64,000 bases of DNA from Hyphomicrobiaceae bacterium (GTDB taxonomy: Bacteria; Pseudomonadota; Alphaproteobacteria; Rhizobiales; Hyphomicrobiaceae): assembly GCA_022844225.1 (NCBI GenBank), contig JALHMC010000019.1:1-64000 (forward strand). The letters run 5' to 3'. Shown here piece by piece: positions 26,463 to 36,157 of the stretch; positions within the stretch are counted from its first letter, which is position 1, and every line of letters begins with the position of its first letter. Under the pieces are notes generated by a model. That model did no database searches, was not told where the DNA came from, and saw only the letters and a list, made by a program, of their open reading frames with translations. Position numbers and translations under genes: made by a program.

Positions 26463-28052
26463 CTAACCGAAAACCAGAGATATTACGAGATCCAGACTCG
26501 GGACAGTCAGTAACTCGGTGTAAATCATAACGACGAGAAGAAGCGAGCAGGCCGACAAAACAGTCAAATAAATCGCCATCGCGCCCCGAAACGTCTCGAG
26601 CACGATATCGCCGGTGGTGCCTTGCTTCTGATTTCCGCGGTTGGCCCACTTCTGCTTGGCTAGCCGCCACATCATGTAAATTTTCACGGCTGCATTCAGC
26701 AACTGATTGACGTAGAGACACCAAATATAATTCAGGTCCACGCGCCGGGCGTAGGTAAAGAGAACAATTGCCAGCAGTGCGCGCGTTATCGCAATGTAAA
26801 GGAAATAAGCAACGATGTAACCGCTGCCTAGCTTCAGTGCACCGGCCAGCGCGAGCATCGGGCTGAACAGCATCGTCCACATGGCGAGACGTTGGTCGAT
26901 GCAGCACCACCAGATGAAGAACGGCATCGCCGTGGGGCCCAGCATAATGGCACGGTAGCCGTTGCGCAGCATATTGCCGGACCAGCGCCTGAGGTTTTCG
27001 ACCATTCGTCTCACCCCGGATCCTTCCACCACCTCGATCGTGGTGCCGGATGCGTCGGGGACATAGGTCATCTTCACACCCCGCTTCAGGAGCGTGTACC
27101 AGGTGCTTTTGTCGTCTCCGGACAGAAATCGGAAGGTGCCCCAGAGCCAGTGGTCGAGATAGTCGGCTTCCTGCAGGCGGATAAACTCGTGGCTCGTGAT
27201 GTGCTCCGCGCGGAACATCGAGCATCGCCCCGTCAACGTCAGCACCCGCTCGGACAAGGCATGTGAGCACATCGCAAGCCGACGTTGCGCGAAACGCATG
27301 TTCAGCCACGACTGCATCCAGCCGGGCCCGCGTACGATGACGTGCTCGTCGGTCGTGAGTGCGTGAAGCTCAGGGTCGAGCGCGAACAGTGGCGTGCACT
27401 TCCTGACCAGGCCCGGATGAAAGACGAAGTCGCCGTCCATGAAAATGACGAGGTCGTCCTTGGCGAGCCCGGCTCGGGCCATCGCCCGCAAAATCAGAGC
27501 GATGGCGACGCGTTTGCCAGGCTGGTTCTGGCGGATGATGCGCAAAGTGATGTCGAGGTCGCTGCCCACGAGCTTCAGGTGGCGCGCGATCTTGTCCTCG
27601 TCCTCGCGCTCGCTCGAACCGAGCCAGATCGTTGCCGGTACGCCCGCCTCGCGGAACTCGCGACACAGCGATCGGATAACCGCCTCGCTGATTTCCCGGT
27701 GCTCGCGGAAAGTCGTCATCTGCACGTGGATATGGCGCGGACGCCAACCGGATTGCCAGAGTTCGGCAGCGAGGTCGCGTCGGCGCGGATAGGTGATGCG
27801 CTCATAAACGAGCGCCCGCATCCAGTGGTTGAACCACCATCCGTAGCGCCAGATTCCGAGAATGCCGATGACGTAGACGATCTCGCGCGCCTCAGGATCC
27901 CAGATCGAGTTGGGCAGCAACTGGAGGCCGATGATGCAGACGCTGATGTAGGCGAGCAGCCGCAATTGGACGGATGGCGACCATTTCTCGAATCGGGGCA
28001 GCGGCCGATCGGGCGAGTCGATCTCTGCGATAGCAGCTTGAAGCCCGGCCAT
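26463..28052 (-). CDS. alg8: Alg8-like GT2 family processive polysaccharide (mannuronan-type) synthase
   Basis: VIFMDGDFVF, LTTDEHVIVRGPGWMQSWLNMRFAQRRLAMCSHALSERVLTLTGRCSMFRA, FRFLSGDDKSTWYTLLKRG, LRRWSGNMLRN; multiple TM helices; matches Alg8 block order. Confidence 0.85.
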   Translation of the reverse strand: MAGLQAAIAEIDSPDRPLPRFEKWSPSVQLRLLAYISVCIIGLQLLPNSIWDPEAREIVYVIGILGIWRYGWWFNHWMRALVYERITYPRRRDLAAELWQSGWRPRHIHVQMTTFREHREISEAVIRSLCREFREAGVPATIWLGSSEREDEDKIARHLKLVGSDLDITLRIIRQNQPGKRVAIALILRAMARAGLAKDDLVIFMDGDFVFHPGLVRKCTPLFALDPELHALTTDEHVIVRGPGWMQSWLNMRFAQRRLAMCSHALSERVLTLTGRCSMFRAEHITSHEFIRLQEADYLDHWLWGTFRFLSGDDKSTWYTLLKRGVKMTYVPDASGTTIEVVEGSGVRRMVENLRRWSGNMLRNGYRAIMLGPTAMPFFIWWCCIDQRLAMWTMLFSPMLALAGALKLGSGYIVAYFLYIAITRALLAIVLFTYARRVDLNYIWCLYVNQLLNAAVKIYMMWRLAKQKWANRGNQKQGTTGDIVLETFRGAMAIYLTVLSACSLLLVVMIYTELLTVPSLDLVISLVFG

Positions 28053-28063
28053 GCCACGCTGTC

Positions 28064-29695
28064 CTATCGGCTGGTGCCCGTCGATTGGCCCAGCGAGGCG
28101 AAGATCGAATTGGTCGATCGCTGCGGGAAAATGACCACGACGGGCAGACCCGAGCGGTATCGGTCGGCATCAGCGACGCGTTTGGGATCGGAGAACGCCA
28201 GCGTCACCTTGGCCGTGCGATCGACAGGCCCCCGCCAGCGGTAGCCTGGATTGTGCGAGCGGTTCTGCTCATCGACGAACGAGGTCGTACGGTCGATACG
28301 CGTTACCGTCGCCTTGAGGGTCTCGTTGAGGGCCGGCACGAACAAGGTCGCCTCATCGCCCTGGCCCACACGCAGGACCTCATCCTGGTTGAGCCAGGCG
28401 GTGACTTCTCGCTTCTTTCGCTGCTCAATGATTGCGATGACGTCGCCGCGGCGCACACTTGCGTCGTGAAGGCGCGGCAACTCGAGCACGACGCCGTCGA
28501 ACGGCGCCCGCACCGCCAGACGGTCCTGATGGCGCAAGGATGCGATGTAGCGCTGCTGGGCCAGCTTGATCTCGTGCTCGCCAAGGCGAATGTCGGCCTC
28601 GATCTCGGCCATGCGACCCGTCAGATCGGCACTGCCAATCGCTTCATTGCCCGAATAAAGCCTCTTGCCGACATTCTGCTCGGACAATCGGATCCGCGTG
28701 TCCAGTTCGACGCGACGGACCTGCAGATCCTTGCGCAGAGAGATGACCTGACGTGCGGCCTCCTCGAGCCTAGGTGCGGTTGCGTAGCCCTGCTGGTTCA
28801 ACAGTCTCAGGCGCTGCTCCTGCTGGTTGGCGATCTTGAGCTGCTGTGACAGAGCCTGAAGTTCGAGTCTGGTCTGCTCGATATTCTTCATCTCGATGGC
28901 CGCATAGCCCCGAACACGATCAAGCTCCTCGAGATGACGCTGCTTGAGGTTGCCGAGCTTGGCCTTGCGCTCCTGCACGGCGATCTCGGCCAGCTCGAGT
29001 TCGCGCTGCAGCTGGCTGTCGACGAGCTTGACCACCACCTCCCCGGCCTTGACCGGGTCACCCGGCTTCACGTCGGTCCAGTCGACGCGACCGTCGGCGG
29101 TTGCCGTGACCGTCTCGAGAGGCGCCGTGATGACGGCTGTGCGGACTTCCATTCGGAAGAAGTTGGTGTACGAGAGCACCGCGGCATAGCCGAAGATCAG
29201 CAGGCCGGCCACCGCATAGAAGGCCGACATGGCGAGCATTTTGGCGGGCCAACGCTTGACCGGCACCTGGTGCGAGGGATTTGGATCAGGTTTCAGGGAT
29301 GCGGGGGTTACCGGGACGTCGATGCGCTGGATCGTGTCCTCGACATCCACCATCGAGCCGCGGACGAGCTCTTCCAGAAAGTGGCTCATCAGTTCGCGCT
29401 CGCGTTCACCGAGCTCGATAAAGCGGACGGCGACAGCGCGAGTGTCCGGGTTCGCTCGCACGACCTCCGCTTTCGCGTCGAAGGTCACGTCGAAACCCTG
29501 GAAGGGGAGCGTAAGCACCAGATCGAGCGGGGCGTGGACCGCGGGGATCTCGCCGGGGAAGCTCTCGATGCGCAGCCCGCCGAGGCTCCAGTCAGCTGCC
29601 TTTACGCGATGACCGGCCAGCGTTACGTAAAGCGGTGCGGTGACACGGTGGTGCCGCCGCTGGTCTGGCCGCTCCCTCCTGACCTTCACCGCCAT
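28064..29695 (-). CDS. alg44: Alg44-like protein: N-terminal PilZ domain + TM helix + HlyD/membrane-fusion-like domain
   Basis: PilZ motifs RRHHR (RxxxR) and DWSLGG (D/NxSxxG); TM segment MLAMSAFYAVAGLLIFGYAAVL; HlyD coiled-coil and barrel (VRAPFDGVVLELPRLHDASVRRGDVIAII). Confidence 0.82.
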   Translation of the reverse strand: MAVKVRRERPDQRRHHRVTAPLYVTLAGHRVKAADWSLGGLRIESFPGEIPAVHAPLDLVLTLPFQGFDVTFDAKAEVVRANPDTRAVAVRFIELGERERELMSHFLEELVRGSMVDVEDTIQRIDVPVTPASLKPDPNPSHQVPVKRWPAKMLAMSAFYAVAGLLIFGYAAVLSYTNFFRMEVRTAVITAPLETVTATADGRVDWTDVKPGDPVKAGEVVVKLVDSQLQRELELAEIAVQERKAKLGNLKQRHLEELDRVRGYAAIEMKNIEQTRLELQALSQQLKIANQQEQRLRLLNQQGYATAPRLEEAARQVISLRKDLQVRRVELDTRIRLSEQNVGKRLYSGNEAIGSADLTGRMAEIEADIRLGEHEIKLAQQRYIASLRHQDRLAVRAPFDGVVLELPRLHDASVRRGDVIAIIEQRKKREVTAWLNQDEVLRVGQGDEATLFVPALNETLKATVTRIDRTTSFVDEQNRSHNPGYRWRGPVDRTAKVTLAFSDPKRVADADRYRSGLPVVVIFPQRSTNSIFASLGQSTGTSR

Positions 29696-29730
29696 CTACG
29701 CCCACCCAGATACGCAAAGCATCGCCGCAC

Positions 29731-29743
29731 GGACTGACAGTCC
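29731..29743. promoter_or_regulatory. 13-nt palindrome in the alg44 upstream/divergent intergenic region
   Basis: GGACTG-A-CAGTCC, perfect 6-bp arms, ~36 bp upstream of the alg44-like start. Confidence 0.3.
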
Positions 29744-29941
29744 ATGACCACTCGATGGTTTCGCACGTCGAGGTTAACAATCGTCTTCCGCCCACCGACT
29801 ATCGCGCGCGAGCGATCAAACTGCGGTCTGCATTGCACCGTTCGCATGGGTGAACTAGGTGTTAACGCCAGTTCCCCCGAGGTGCCGCGAGCAGCCGACC
29901 GGTACCTTGCAGGCGCCACCTCCGAGCCGAGAGATCAGACC

Positions 29942-30820
29942 ATGACCGTTTTTCGATCCTTCCTGTTCGCTCCGGGCAACCATCCGCGACGGGTCGAGAA
30001 GGCCCTGGGCCTCGACGCGGACGCCACCATCCTCGACCTCGAGGACGCGTGCCCGATCGCCGAAAAGGTGGCCACGCGGAGCGTGGTGGTGAAGGCGTAT
30101 CAGGGTCCGCGCCGCTGCCTCGGCTACGTGCGTGTCAATGCCATGTCGACCGAGTGGGGCTACGGTGACATCGTCGCCGTCGTGCAAAAGGGCGTCGACG
30201 GGATCGTGCTCCCAAAGCTCGAGACGGTGGACGAGATCCGCGCCGCGGACTGGATGATCACCAACCTCGAGCGCGAGCGTGGATTACCCAAAGGCGCGAT
30301 CGACGTCGTACCCATCATCGAAACGGGCAAGGGCCTCGCCAACATTCGCGCGATCTGTGCAGCCGGTACGCGCGTGAAGCGGATTGCGTTCGGAGCCGGC
30401 GATTTCACGCTCGATATGAATATGACCTGGTCGCGCGGTGAGGCCGAGTTGCTGCCTTACCGTACGGAATGTGTGCTCGCCTCGCGGGCGGGTGGCATCG
30501 AGCCGCCGATCGATACGGTGTGGGTCGATATCAAGGACGCCGAGGGCTTCCGGAGTTCCGTCGAGACCATCAAGGGGCTCGGTTTTCAGGGCAAGATGTG
30601 CATCTACCCCGACCAGGTACCGGTCGTTAACGAGGTGTTAAGCCCGAGCGCCGCCGAAGTGGCATGGTCACGCAAGGTGGTCGCAGCTTTCGCCGAGGCG
30701 GAGAAGGCGGGGTCCGCGTCGATCCAACTCGAGGGTAAGTTCATCGATTACCCGATCGTCTATCGTGCCGACCGGGTGATCGCGATGGCGGAGCGGATTG
30801 CGGGGAAAGCCAAGGCTTAA
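29942..30820 (+). CDS. HpcH/HpaI aldolase / CoA ester lyase (citrate lyase beta-like)
   Basis: SFLFAPGNHPRRVEKAL, ILDLEDACPIAEK, VRVNAMSTEWGYGD, GVDGIVLPKLE, KMCIYPDQVPVVNEVLSPS; start at MTVFRS. Confidence 0.93.
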   Translation: MTVFRSFLFAPGNHPRRVEKALGLDADATILDLEDACPIAEKVATRSVVVKAYQGPRRCLGYVRVNAMSTEWGYGDIVAVVQKGVDGIVLPKLETVDEIRAADWMITNLERERGLPKGAIDVVPIIETGKGLANIRAICAAGTRVKRIAFGAGDFTLDMNMTWSRGEAELLPYRTECVLASRAGGIEPPIDTVWVDIKDAEGFRSSVETIKGLGFQGKMCIYPDQVPVVNEVLSPSAAEVAWSRKVVAAFAEAEKAGSASIQLEGKFIDYPIVYRADRVIAMAERIAGKAKA

Positions 30821-30873
30821 CCGACACCCACCGCCTCGACACCAGCGACCGGGTGCGCGACCCCGCACCAACC

Positions 30874-32769
30874 CTATTCAGCGGCCTTTGCCGGGACAGG
30901 GGACCGCGGGGCCGTCTCCAGCACATACGGCGCCATGGATTGCTGGGCGGCCATGCGCCGCTCATGCCAGCGCTGGCCGCCGCCGTAATAGGCGAGGCTG
31001 CCGGGCTTGGCGTTGCCGTCGCCGTTGTAATAAGAGACGCAATCGCGCAGCGGCGCCGACAGCAAGTCCATTTCGGCGCAGTGCTGGGCGTACTCCTCCT
31101 CGGCCTCGCGCGTCACGTCGATCGAGCGTGCACCGCGATCTTTGATGGTCTGGATCGCCCAGACGACGTAGCTGGCGTGCATCTCGGAAACCCGCGTGAA
31201 ATTGAACTGGCCGCCGCCACCCTGCGGACCGTTCATAATAAAGAGGTTCGGGAACCCGCTTGAATGCATTCCGAGAAATGTCTTCGTTCCCTCCGATTCC
31301 CATTTCTCCTTGAGGGTTCGCCCATCGCGGCCTCGGATCATGTTGAATGACCCGGTGCCCATCCACTCGAAGCCAGTCGCATAGATCAGCACGTCGAGGG
31401 GGTACTCCACGCCGTCGTGCACGACTCCGCGCTCGTTGATCTCCTTCACGCCGATCGGCGCGGTGTCCACCAGATGTACGTGGGGCAGATTGAAGGTCGG
31501 CAGATACTCGTCGTGGAAGGTCGGTCGCTTGCAGCCATAGGGATAGTAGGGCTTCAGCGCGGCCGCGGTCTTGGGGTCCTTCACGATCGCGTCGACCCTA
31601 GCGCGGATCTGCTCCATGATCCGGAAATTGCTTTCCAGCTGACGCTGGATCATCTCCTCGGGCGTCAGCTTCCGATTGTGCTGCCGACGTTCCCGATAAT
31701 CCTGCACCTTGCCCGCGAGGAAATCATCATTGCCCTGGAGCGCCGTGCGACCGGCCGAGATGGTTGCGAGGCGTTCACGGCGCTGGACGGCCCAATTGGG
31801 TTCGTTCGGCCATGTCTCATACTCCTCCGGCGTCGTCGCACGCTGATCGCGCACATCGATCGAGGACGGCGTGCGCTGGAAGACGTAGAGTTCCTTCACG
31901 ACTTTCGCGATCTCGGGCACGACCTGCACCGCCGTGGCGCCAGTGCCGATGATGCCGACGCGCTTGTCCTTCAGGTCGACATGGTAGTTCCAACGCGAGG
32001 TGTGGAACGCCTCCCCCTTGAACGACTCCATGCCCTTGATACGCGCCAACTTCGGCGTAGTGAGGATGCCGTTCGCGAGGACAACGTAGCGGGCGCGCAT
32101 GGCGTCGCCGCGATCCGTGTTGATGATCCAGCGGCCGCTGGCCTCGTCCCAGTCCGTCTTCTCGACCGTGGTGTGGAACAAGCAACGATCGTAGAAGCCG
32201 AAGCGCTCGGCCATCGTCTGGCAGTACTCGAGGATCTCGAATCCCGAGGCGAACTTCATCGCGGGGATATGTCCCATCTCCTCGAGTAGCGGCAGGTAGC
32301 TGTAGCTTTCGACGTCGCAAGCGATCCCTGGATAGCGGTTCCAGTACCACGTGCCGCCGACGTCGCCGCCCTTCTCGCAGAAGCGCACGTCGGTGAAGCC
32401 GGCATCACGGAGGCGATACCAGAGCAGCAGGGCGCCGAAACCGGCACCGATCACCAGTATCTCGCACTCGTCGGTCAGCGCCTCGCGCGCCACGGGCGGC
32501 TCCGAGTAGACGTCCTCGAGGTATTTCGCGAATTCGCCTTCCAACCGCATGTAGTCGGCGGCGCCCTGGCGCACCTCCTTGTACTCGCGGTACTTGCGCT
32601 GCTCTTCGGCATTGAACACGGCGCCCGGCGGCGGCGGCGGCAATGTCTTCAGCCGCTCGTCGGCGACAATCGAATAGCCCTTGCCGGCAATCTTGTCGGT
32701 GGACTTGGCGGCACGCGTATTGAAGATCTTTCGACCCGTCGCAGGATCTATCCGGACAGCCGTGCTCAT
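30874..32769 (-). CDS. flavin-containing / Baeyer-Villiger-type monooxygenase
   Basis: GAGFGALLLWYRLRDAG, GGTWYWNRYPGIACDVESYSY, FKGEAFHTSRWN (BVMO fingerprint-like), GIIGTGATAVQVVPEIAK. Confidence 0.93.
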   Translation of the reverse strand: MSTAVRIDPATGRKIFNTRAAKSTDKIAGKGYSIVADERLKTLPPPPPGAVFNAEEQRKYREYKEVRQGAADYMRLEGEFAKYLEDVYSEPPVAREALTDECEILVIGAGFGALLLWYRLRDAGFTDVRFCEKGGDVGGTWYWNRYPGIACDVESYSYLPLLEEMGHIPAMKFASGFEILEYCQTMAERFGFYDRCLFHTTVEKTDWDEASGRWIINTDRGDAMRARYVVLANGILTTPKLARIKGMESFKGEAFHTSRWNYHVDLKDKRVGIIGTGATAVQVVPEIAKVVKELYVFQRTPSSIDVRDQRATTPEEYETWPNEPNWAVQRRERLATISAGRTALQGNDDFLAGKVQDYRERRQHNRKLTPEEMIQRQLESNFRIMEQIRARVDAIVKDPKTAAALKPYYPYGCKRPTFHDEYLPTFNLPHVHLVDTAPIGVKEINERGVVHDGVEYPLDVLIYATGFEWMGTGSFNMIRGRDGRTLKEKWESEGTKTFLGMHSSGFPNLFIMNGPQGGGGQFNFTRVSEMHASYVVWAIQTIKDRGARSIDVTREAEEEYAQHCAEMDLLSAPLRDCVSYYNGDGNAKPGSLAYYGGGQRWHERRMAAQQSMAPYVLETAPRSPVPAKAAE

Positions 32770-32842
32770 CGTCGTATCTGCTCCGAGAATGTCGTGATCA
32801 TTCGCAAGCGTTGCGCATTCGAGCCGCCGTTGCAATCGGCGG

Positions 32843-33760
32843 TTACTTGTCGATCAGGTAGCCGCGCTCGTCACGTATTTCAGGCCCTTCGACGCGTGCC
32901 CGGCCGTCACCGAACTCGGCGTCGCGGGCCTTGAGAGCGGCCTTGAGGCCTTCGCCCTGCGCGAGCCGCCGGAAGCGCTGCGTGCCGGGAGCAAGATGCG
33001 CGCGGCCGTCGTTTTCGGCAGCGAGCCTCTGGAGTGTGCGCGCGCCCATCAGCTCGAGGCCCAGATTGACGATGCGCTTGTTGGCGGCGAGCAGGTCAGG
33101 GTCAATCAAGGCCATCCTGGCTGCGAGGCCCTCGACTTCGTTCCTCAGGTGCTCCGAGGGGACGGCCTTCATGACCAGGCCGATGATCTGCGCCTCGCGA
33201 CCCGTGATGGTGTCGCCCGTCAGCAATAGGCGCTTGGCCCACTGGGGACCGCAGTTGTAGACCCACATCTGGTTCGGGAGCGAGCCGAGGTCACGGGCCG
33301 GTGGGAAGCCTATGACAGCGTCGTCGGCGGCGATGACGATGTCGGCCAGAAGCGCGATGTCGCTACCGCCAGCGATGCAGTAGCCGTGCACTTCGGCAAT
33401 CACCGGCTTGTGCATGTCGAACAGCACCATCCGCAGCCGCTGGGCGTACTCGAGCCGCCAGATGTCATCGTCGATGGTGGGGTTGTTGTAGATGCCGCCG
33501 CTCCGGTAGACCTTGGCCTCGGGGCCGGCGTTCGATGCAGGCTGGGGCGTGGGTGAGATGTCGTAGCCCGCGCAGAACGACTTGCCGGCGCCGCGCAGGA
33601 TGACGCAGTGCACCGACTTGTCGCTGTCGGCCTCCCACAACGCGTCGTTGAATTCCTTCAGCAGCGCGATGGACAGCGCATTGCGCTTCTCAGGCCGGTT
33701 CAGCGTAATACGGGCGACGCCATCGGCGACCTCGTAGAGGATGTGCTGGTAGGCGGTCAT
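32843..33760 (-). CDS. enoyl-CoA hydratase/isomerase family protein
   Basis: ITLNRPEKRNALS, GAGKSFCAGYDIS, KPVIAEVHGYCIAGGSDIALLADIVIAADDAVIGFPPARDLG. Confidence 0.92.
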   Translation of the reverse strand: MTAYQHILYEVADGVARITLNRPEKRNALSIALLKEFNDALWEADSDKSVHCVILRGAGKSFCAGYDISPTPQPASNAGPEAKVYRSGGIYNNPTIDDDIWRLEYAQRLRMVLFDMHKPVIAEVHGYCIAGGSDIALLADIVIAADDAVIGFPPARDLGSLPNQMWVYNCGPQWAKRLLLTGDTITGREAQIIGLVMKAVPSEHLRNEVEGLAARMALIDPDLLAANKRIVNLGLELMGARTLQRLAAENDGRAHLAPGTQRFRRLAQGEGLKAALKARDAEFGDGRARVEGPEIRDERGYLIDK

Positions 33761-33907
33761 GGGCGGCTCCCGGTGGCTGTGCAGGCTTTCGGCGGATGAT
33801 GGGCGAGGCTGAACGCAGCGTCAAAGGCTCCTGCACTTCCGCGACATCGCAAGTCCGATCTGGTATGACGCACGAAACGATCGCTTCAGAGCCAGATCGC
33901 GAGCATC

Positions 33908-36046
33908 ATGACCGCTGTTCAGACCATTCGGACCGAGGCCCACGGCCTCCCTCCGGCCAAGCCGATTTTCTCGTACCGGCGCCACTGGGCGCACCGGTAC
34001 GGTACCGCACCCTTCTTGCCGATGACGCGCGCGGAAATGGACGCGCTCGGCTGGGACGAGTGCGACATCATCCTCGTCACGGGCGATGCCTACGTCGACC
34101 ATCCGAGCTTCGGGATGGCGATCGTGGGTCGGCTGCTCGAGGCGCAAGGCTTCCGCGTCGGAATGTTGGCGCAGCCGGACTGGCAATCGCCCGAGCCCTT
34201 CACGGCATTGGGCAAGCCGGCGCTGTTCTTCGGCATTACCGGCGGCAACATGGATTCCATGGTGAACCGCTACACGGCGGATCGCCGGCTTCGACACAAC
34301 GACGCCTATACGCCTGGTGGCGAAGGCGGCAAGCGGCCGGACCGCTCGGTGATCGTCTATGCGCAACGGTGCCGGGAGGCGTTCAAGGACGCCGCGATCG
34401 TCGTCGGCGGCATCGAAGCGTCTCTGCGGCGGATCGCGCACTACGACTATTGGTCTGACAAGGTGCGCCGCTCGATCCTGGTCGACTCGAAGGCGGACCT
34501 GCTGATCTACGGCAACGCCGAACGGGCCGTCGTCGAGGTGGCGCACCGTCTGGCACGAGCCAAGGGCGATCATGCCGCCGCGTTTGTGGCGATGCACGAT
34601 ATTCGCGGCGTCGCGATGATGACGCGTGCCGTGCCGGAGGGGTGGACCGAGTTCTCCGCCGACGACGTAACGGATTCGGACGAAGGTGCGCGCATGACGC
34701 GCGACGGGCGCACGGTGATCCGGTTGCCGTCGTTCGAGCAGGTCTCGTCCGATGCCGAGACTTACGCGCGGGCGAGCCGCGTGCTGCATCGCGAGTCGAA
34801 CCCGGGCAACGCGCGTCCGCTGGTGCAGAAGCACGGCGACCGCGAATTGTGGGTGACGCCGCCGCCGATCCCTCTCACGACCGAGGAAATGGATCAGGTC
34901 TACGAGCTTCCCTACGCGCGCGGTCCGCATCCGGCCTATGGCGACGCCAAGATCCCGGCCTGGGAGATGATCCGGTTCTCGGTGACGATCATGCGGGGCT
35001 GCTTCGGCGGCTGTACGTTCTGCTCGATCACGGAGCACGAGGGGCGGATCATCCAAAACCGCTCGGAGAATTCCGTGCTGAAGGAGATCGAGGCGATCCG
35101 AGACAAGACGCCGGGGTTCACGGGCATTATCTCGGATATCGGCGGTCCGACGGCAAACATGTATCGGATGGCCTGCAAGGACCCGAAGATCGAGGCGTCA
35201 TGCCGGCGACTGTCGTGCGTCTATCCGGGAATTTGCCCCAACCTGAATACGAGCCATGAGGCGCTGATCTCGCTCTACCAGAAGGCGCGCGAGCTGCCCG
35301 GCATCAAGAAGGTGCATGTGGCGTCGGGCGTGCGGTACGATCTCGCGGTGACGAGCCCGGCCTACGTGAAGGAGCTGGTGACACACCACGTCGGCGGTTA
35401 CCTGAAGATCGCGCCGGAGCATGTCGAGGAGGGGCCACTCTCCAAGATGATGAAGCCCGGAATCGGCGCCTACGACCGGTTCAAGCAGCTGTTCGATGCG
35501 GCGGCGCAGCGGGCGGGGAAGGAATACTTCCTGATCCCCTATTTCATCGCGGCGCATCCGGGCACGACCGACCAGGACATGCTGCAGCTGGCGATTTGGC
35601 TGAAGAAGAACAAGTATCGCGCCGATCAGGTGCAAACCTTCCTGCCGTCACCGATGGCGCTGGCGACGGCGATGTACCATTCGGGCAAGAACCCGCTGAA
35701 GGCTGTGCGGCGCGGGGGCTCGGAAGAGGTCGAGACCGTGCGCGGCATGCGGCAGCGGCGGCTGCACAAGGCGTTCCTGCGCTACCACGATCCCGAGAAC
35801 TGGCCGCTTCTACGTGAGACATTGAAGGAGATGGGCCGTGCGGATCTGATCGGTCCCGGCAAGCACCAGCTCGTGCCGGCGCATCAGCCGTTGGGGACAG
35901 GCCGCACGGGCGGCGAAGGCATGCGCACGGGCAAGAAGCACGGGCACCAGACCTTCACGACGAAGGGTGTGCCAATGGTGAAGCGGAAGCCGGCAGCGAA
36001 GGGCAAAGCGGACGGGCGCCGTGGGGGTAAGACGTCACGGGGGTGA
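33908..36046 (+). CDS. YgiQ family radical SAM protein
   Basis: [25 protein letters not shown] (CxxxCxxC), [37 protein letters not shown]-term basic tail. Confidence 0.94.
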   Translation: MTAVQTIRTEAHGLPPAKPIFSYRRHWAHRYGTAPFLPMTRAEMDALGWDECDIILVTGDAYVDHPSFGMAIVGRLLEAQGFRVGMLAQPDWQSPEPFTALGKPALFFGITGGNMDSMVNRYTADRRLRHNDAYTPGGEGGKRPDRSVIVYAQRCREAFKDAAIVVGGIEASLRRIAHYDYWSDKVRRSILVDSKADLLIYGNAERAVVEVAHRLARAKGDHAAAFVAMHDIRGVAMMTRAVPEGWTEFSADDVTDSDEGARMTRDGRTVIRLPSFEQVSSDAETYARASRVLHRESNPGNARPLVQKHGDRELWVTPPPIPLTTEEMDQVYELPYARGPHPAYGDAKIPAWEMIRFSVTIMRGCFGGCTFCSITEHEGRIIQNRSENSVLKEIEAIRDKTPGFTGIISDIGGPTANMYRMACKDPKIEASCRRLSCVYPGICPNLNTSHEALISLYQKARELPGIKKVHVASGVRYDLAVTSPAYVKELVTHHVGGYLKIAPEHVEEGPLSKMMKPGIGAYDRFKQLFDAAAQRAGKEYFLIPYFIAAHPGTTDQDMLQLAIWLKKNKYRADQVQTFLPSPMALATAMYHSGKNPLKAVRRGGSEEVETVRGMRQRRLHKAFLRYHDPENWPLLRETLKEMGRADLIGPGKHQLVPAHQPLGTGRTGGEGMRTGKKHGHQTFTTKGVPMVKRKPAAKGKADGRRGGKTSRG

Positions 36047-36082
36047 TGATCGCCAAACCGAACCTGCCGAGAGCCGCCGTGA

Positions 36083-36105
36083 GTCCCCGCCTGCGCGGGG
36101 ATGAC
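36083..36105. repeat. short REP-like palindromic intergenic repeat
   Basis: GTCCCCGCCTGCGCGGGGATGAC; a related partial copy CCTTCGCGGGGATAAC at ~36130-36145. Confidence 0.45.
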
Positions 36106-36157
36106 GCTGAGGGTGGGTTCTTGTTGGTGCCTTCGCGGGGATAACGTTGCTTTGCTC

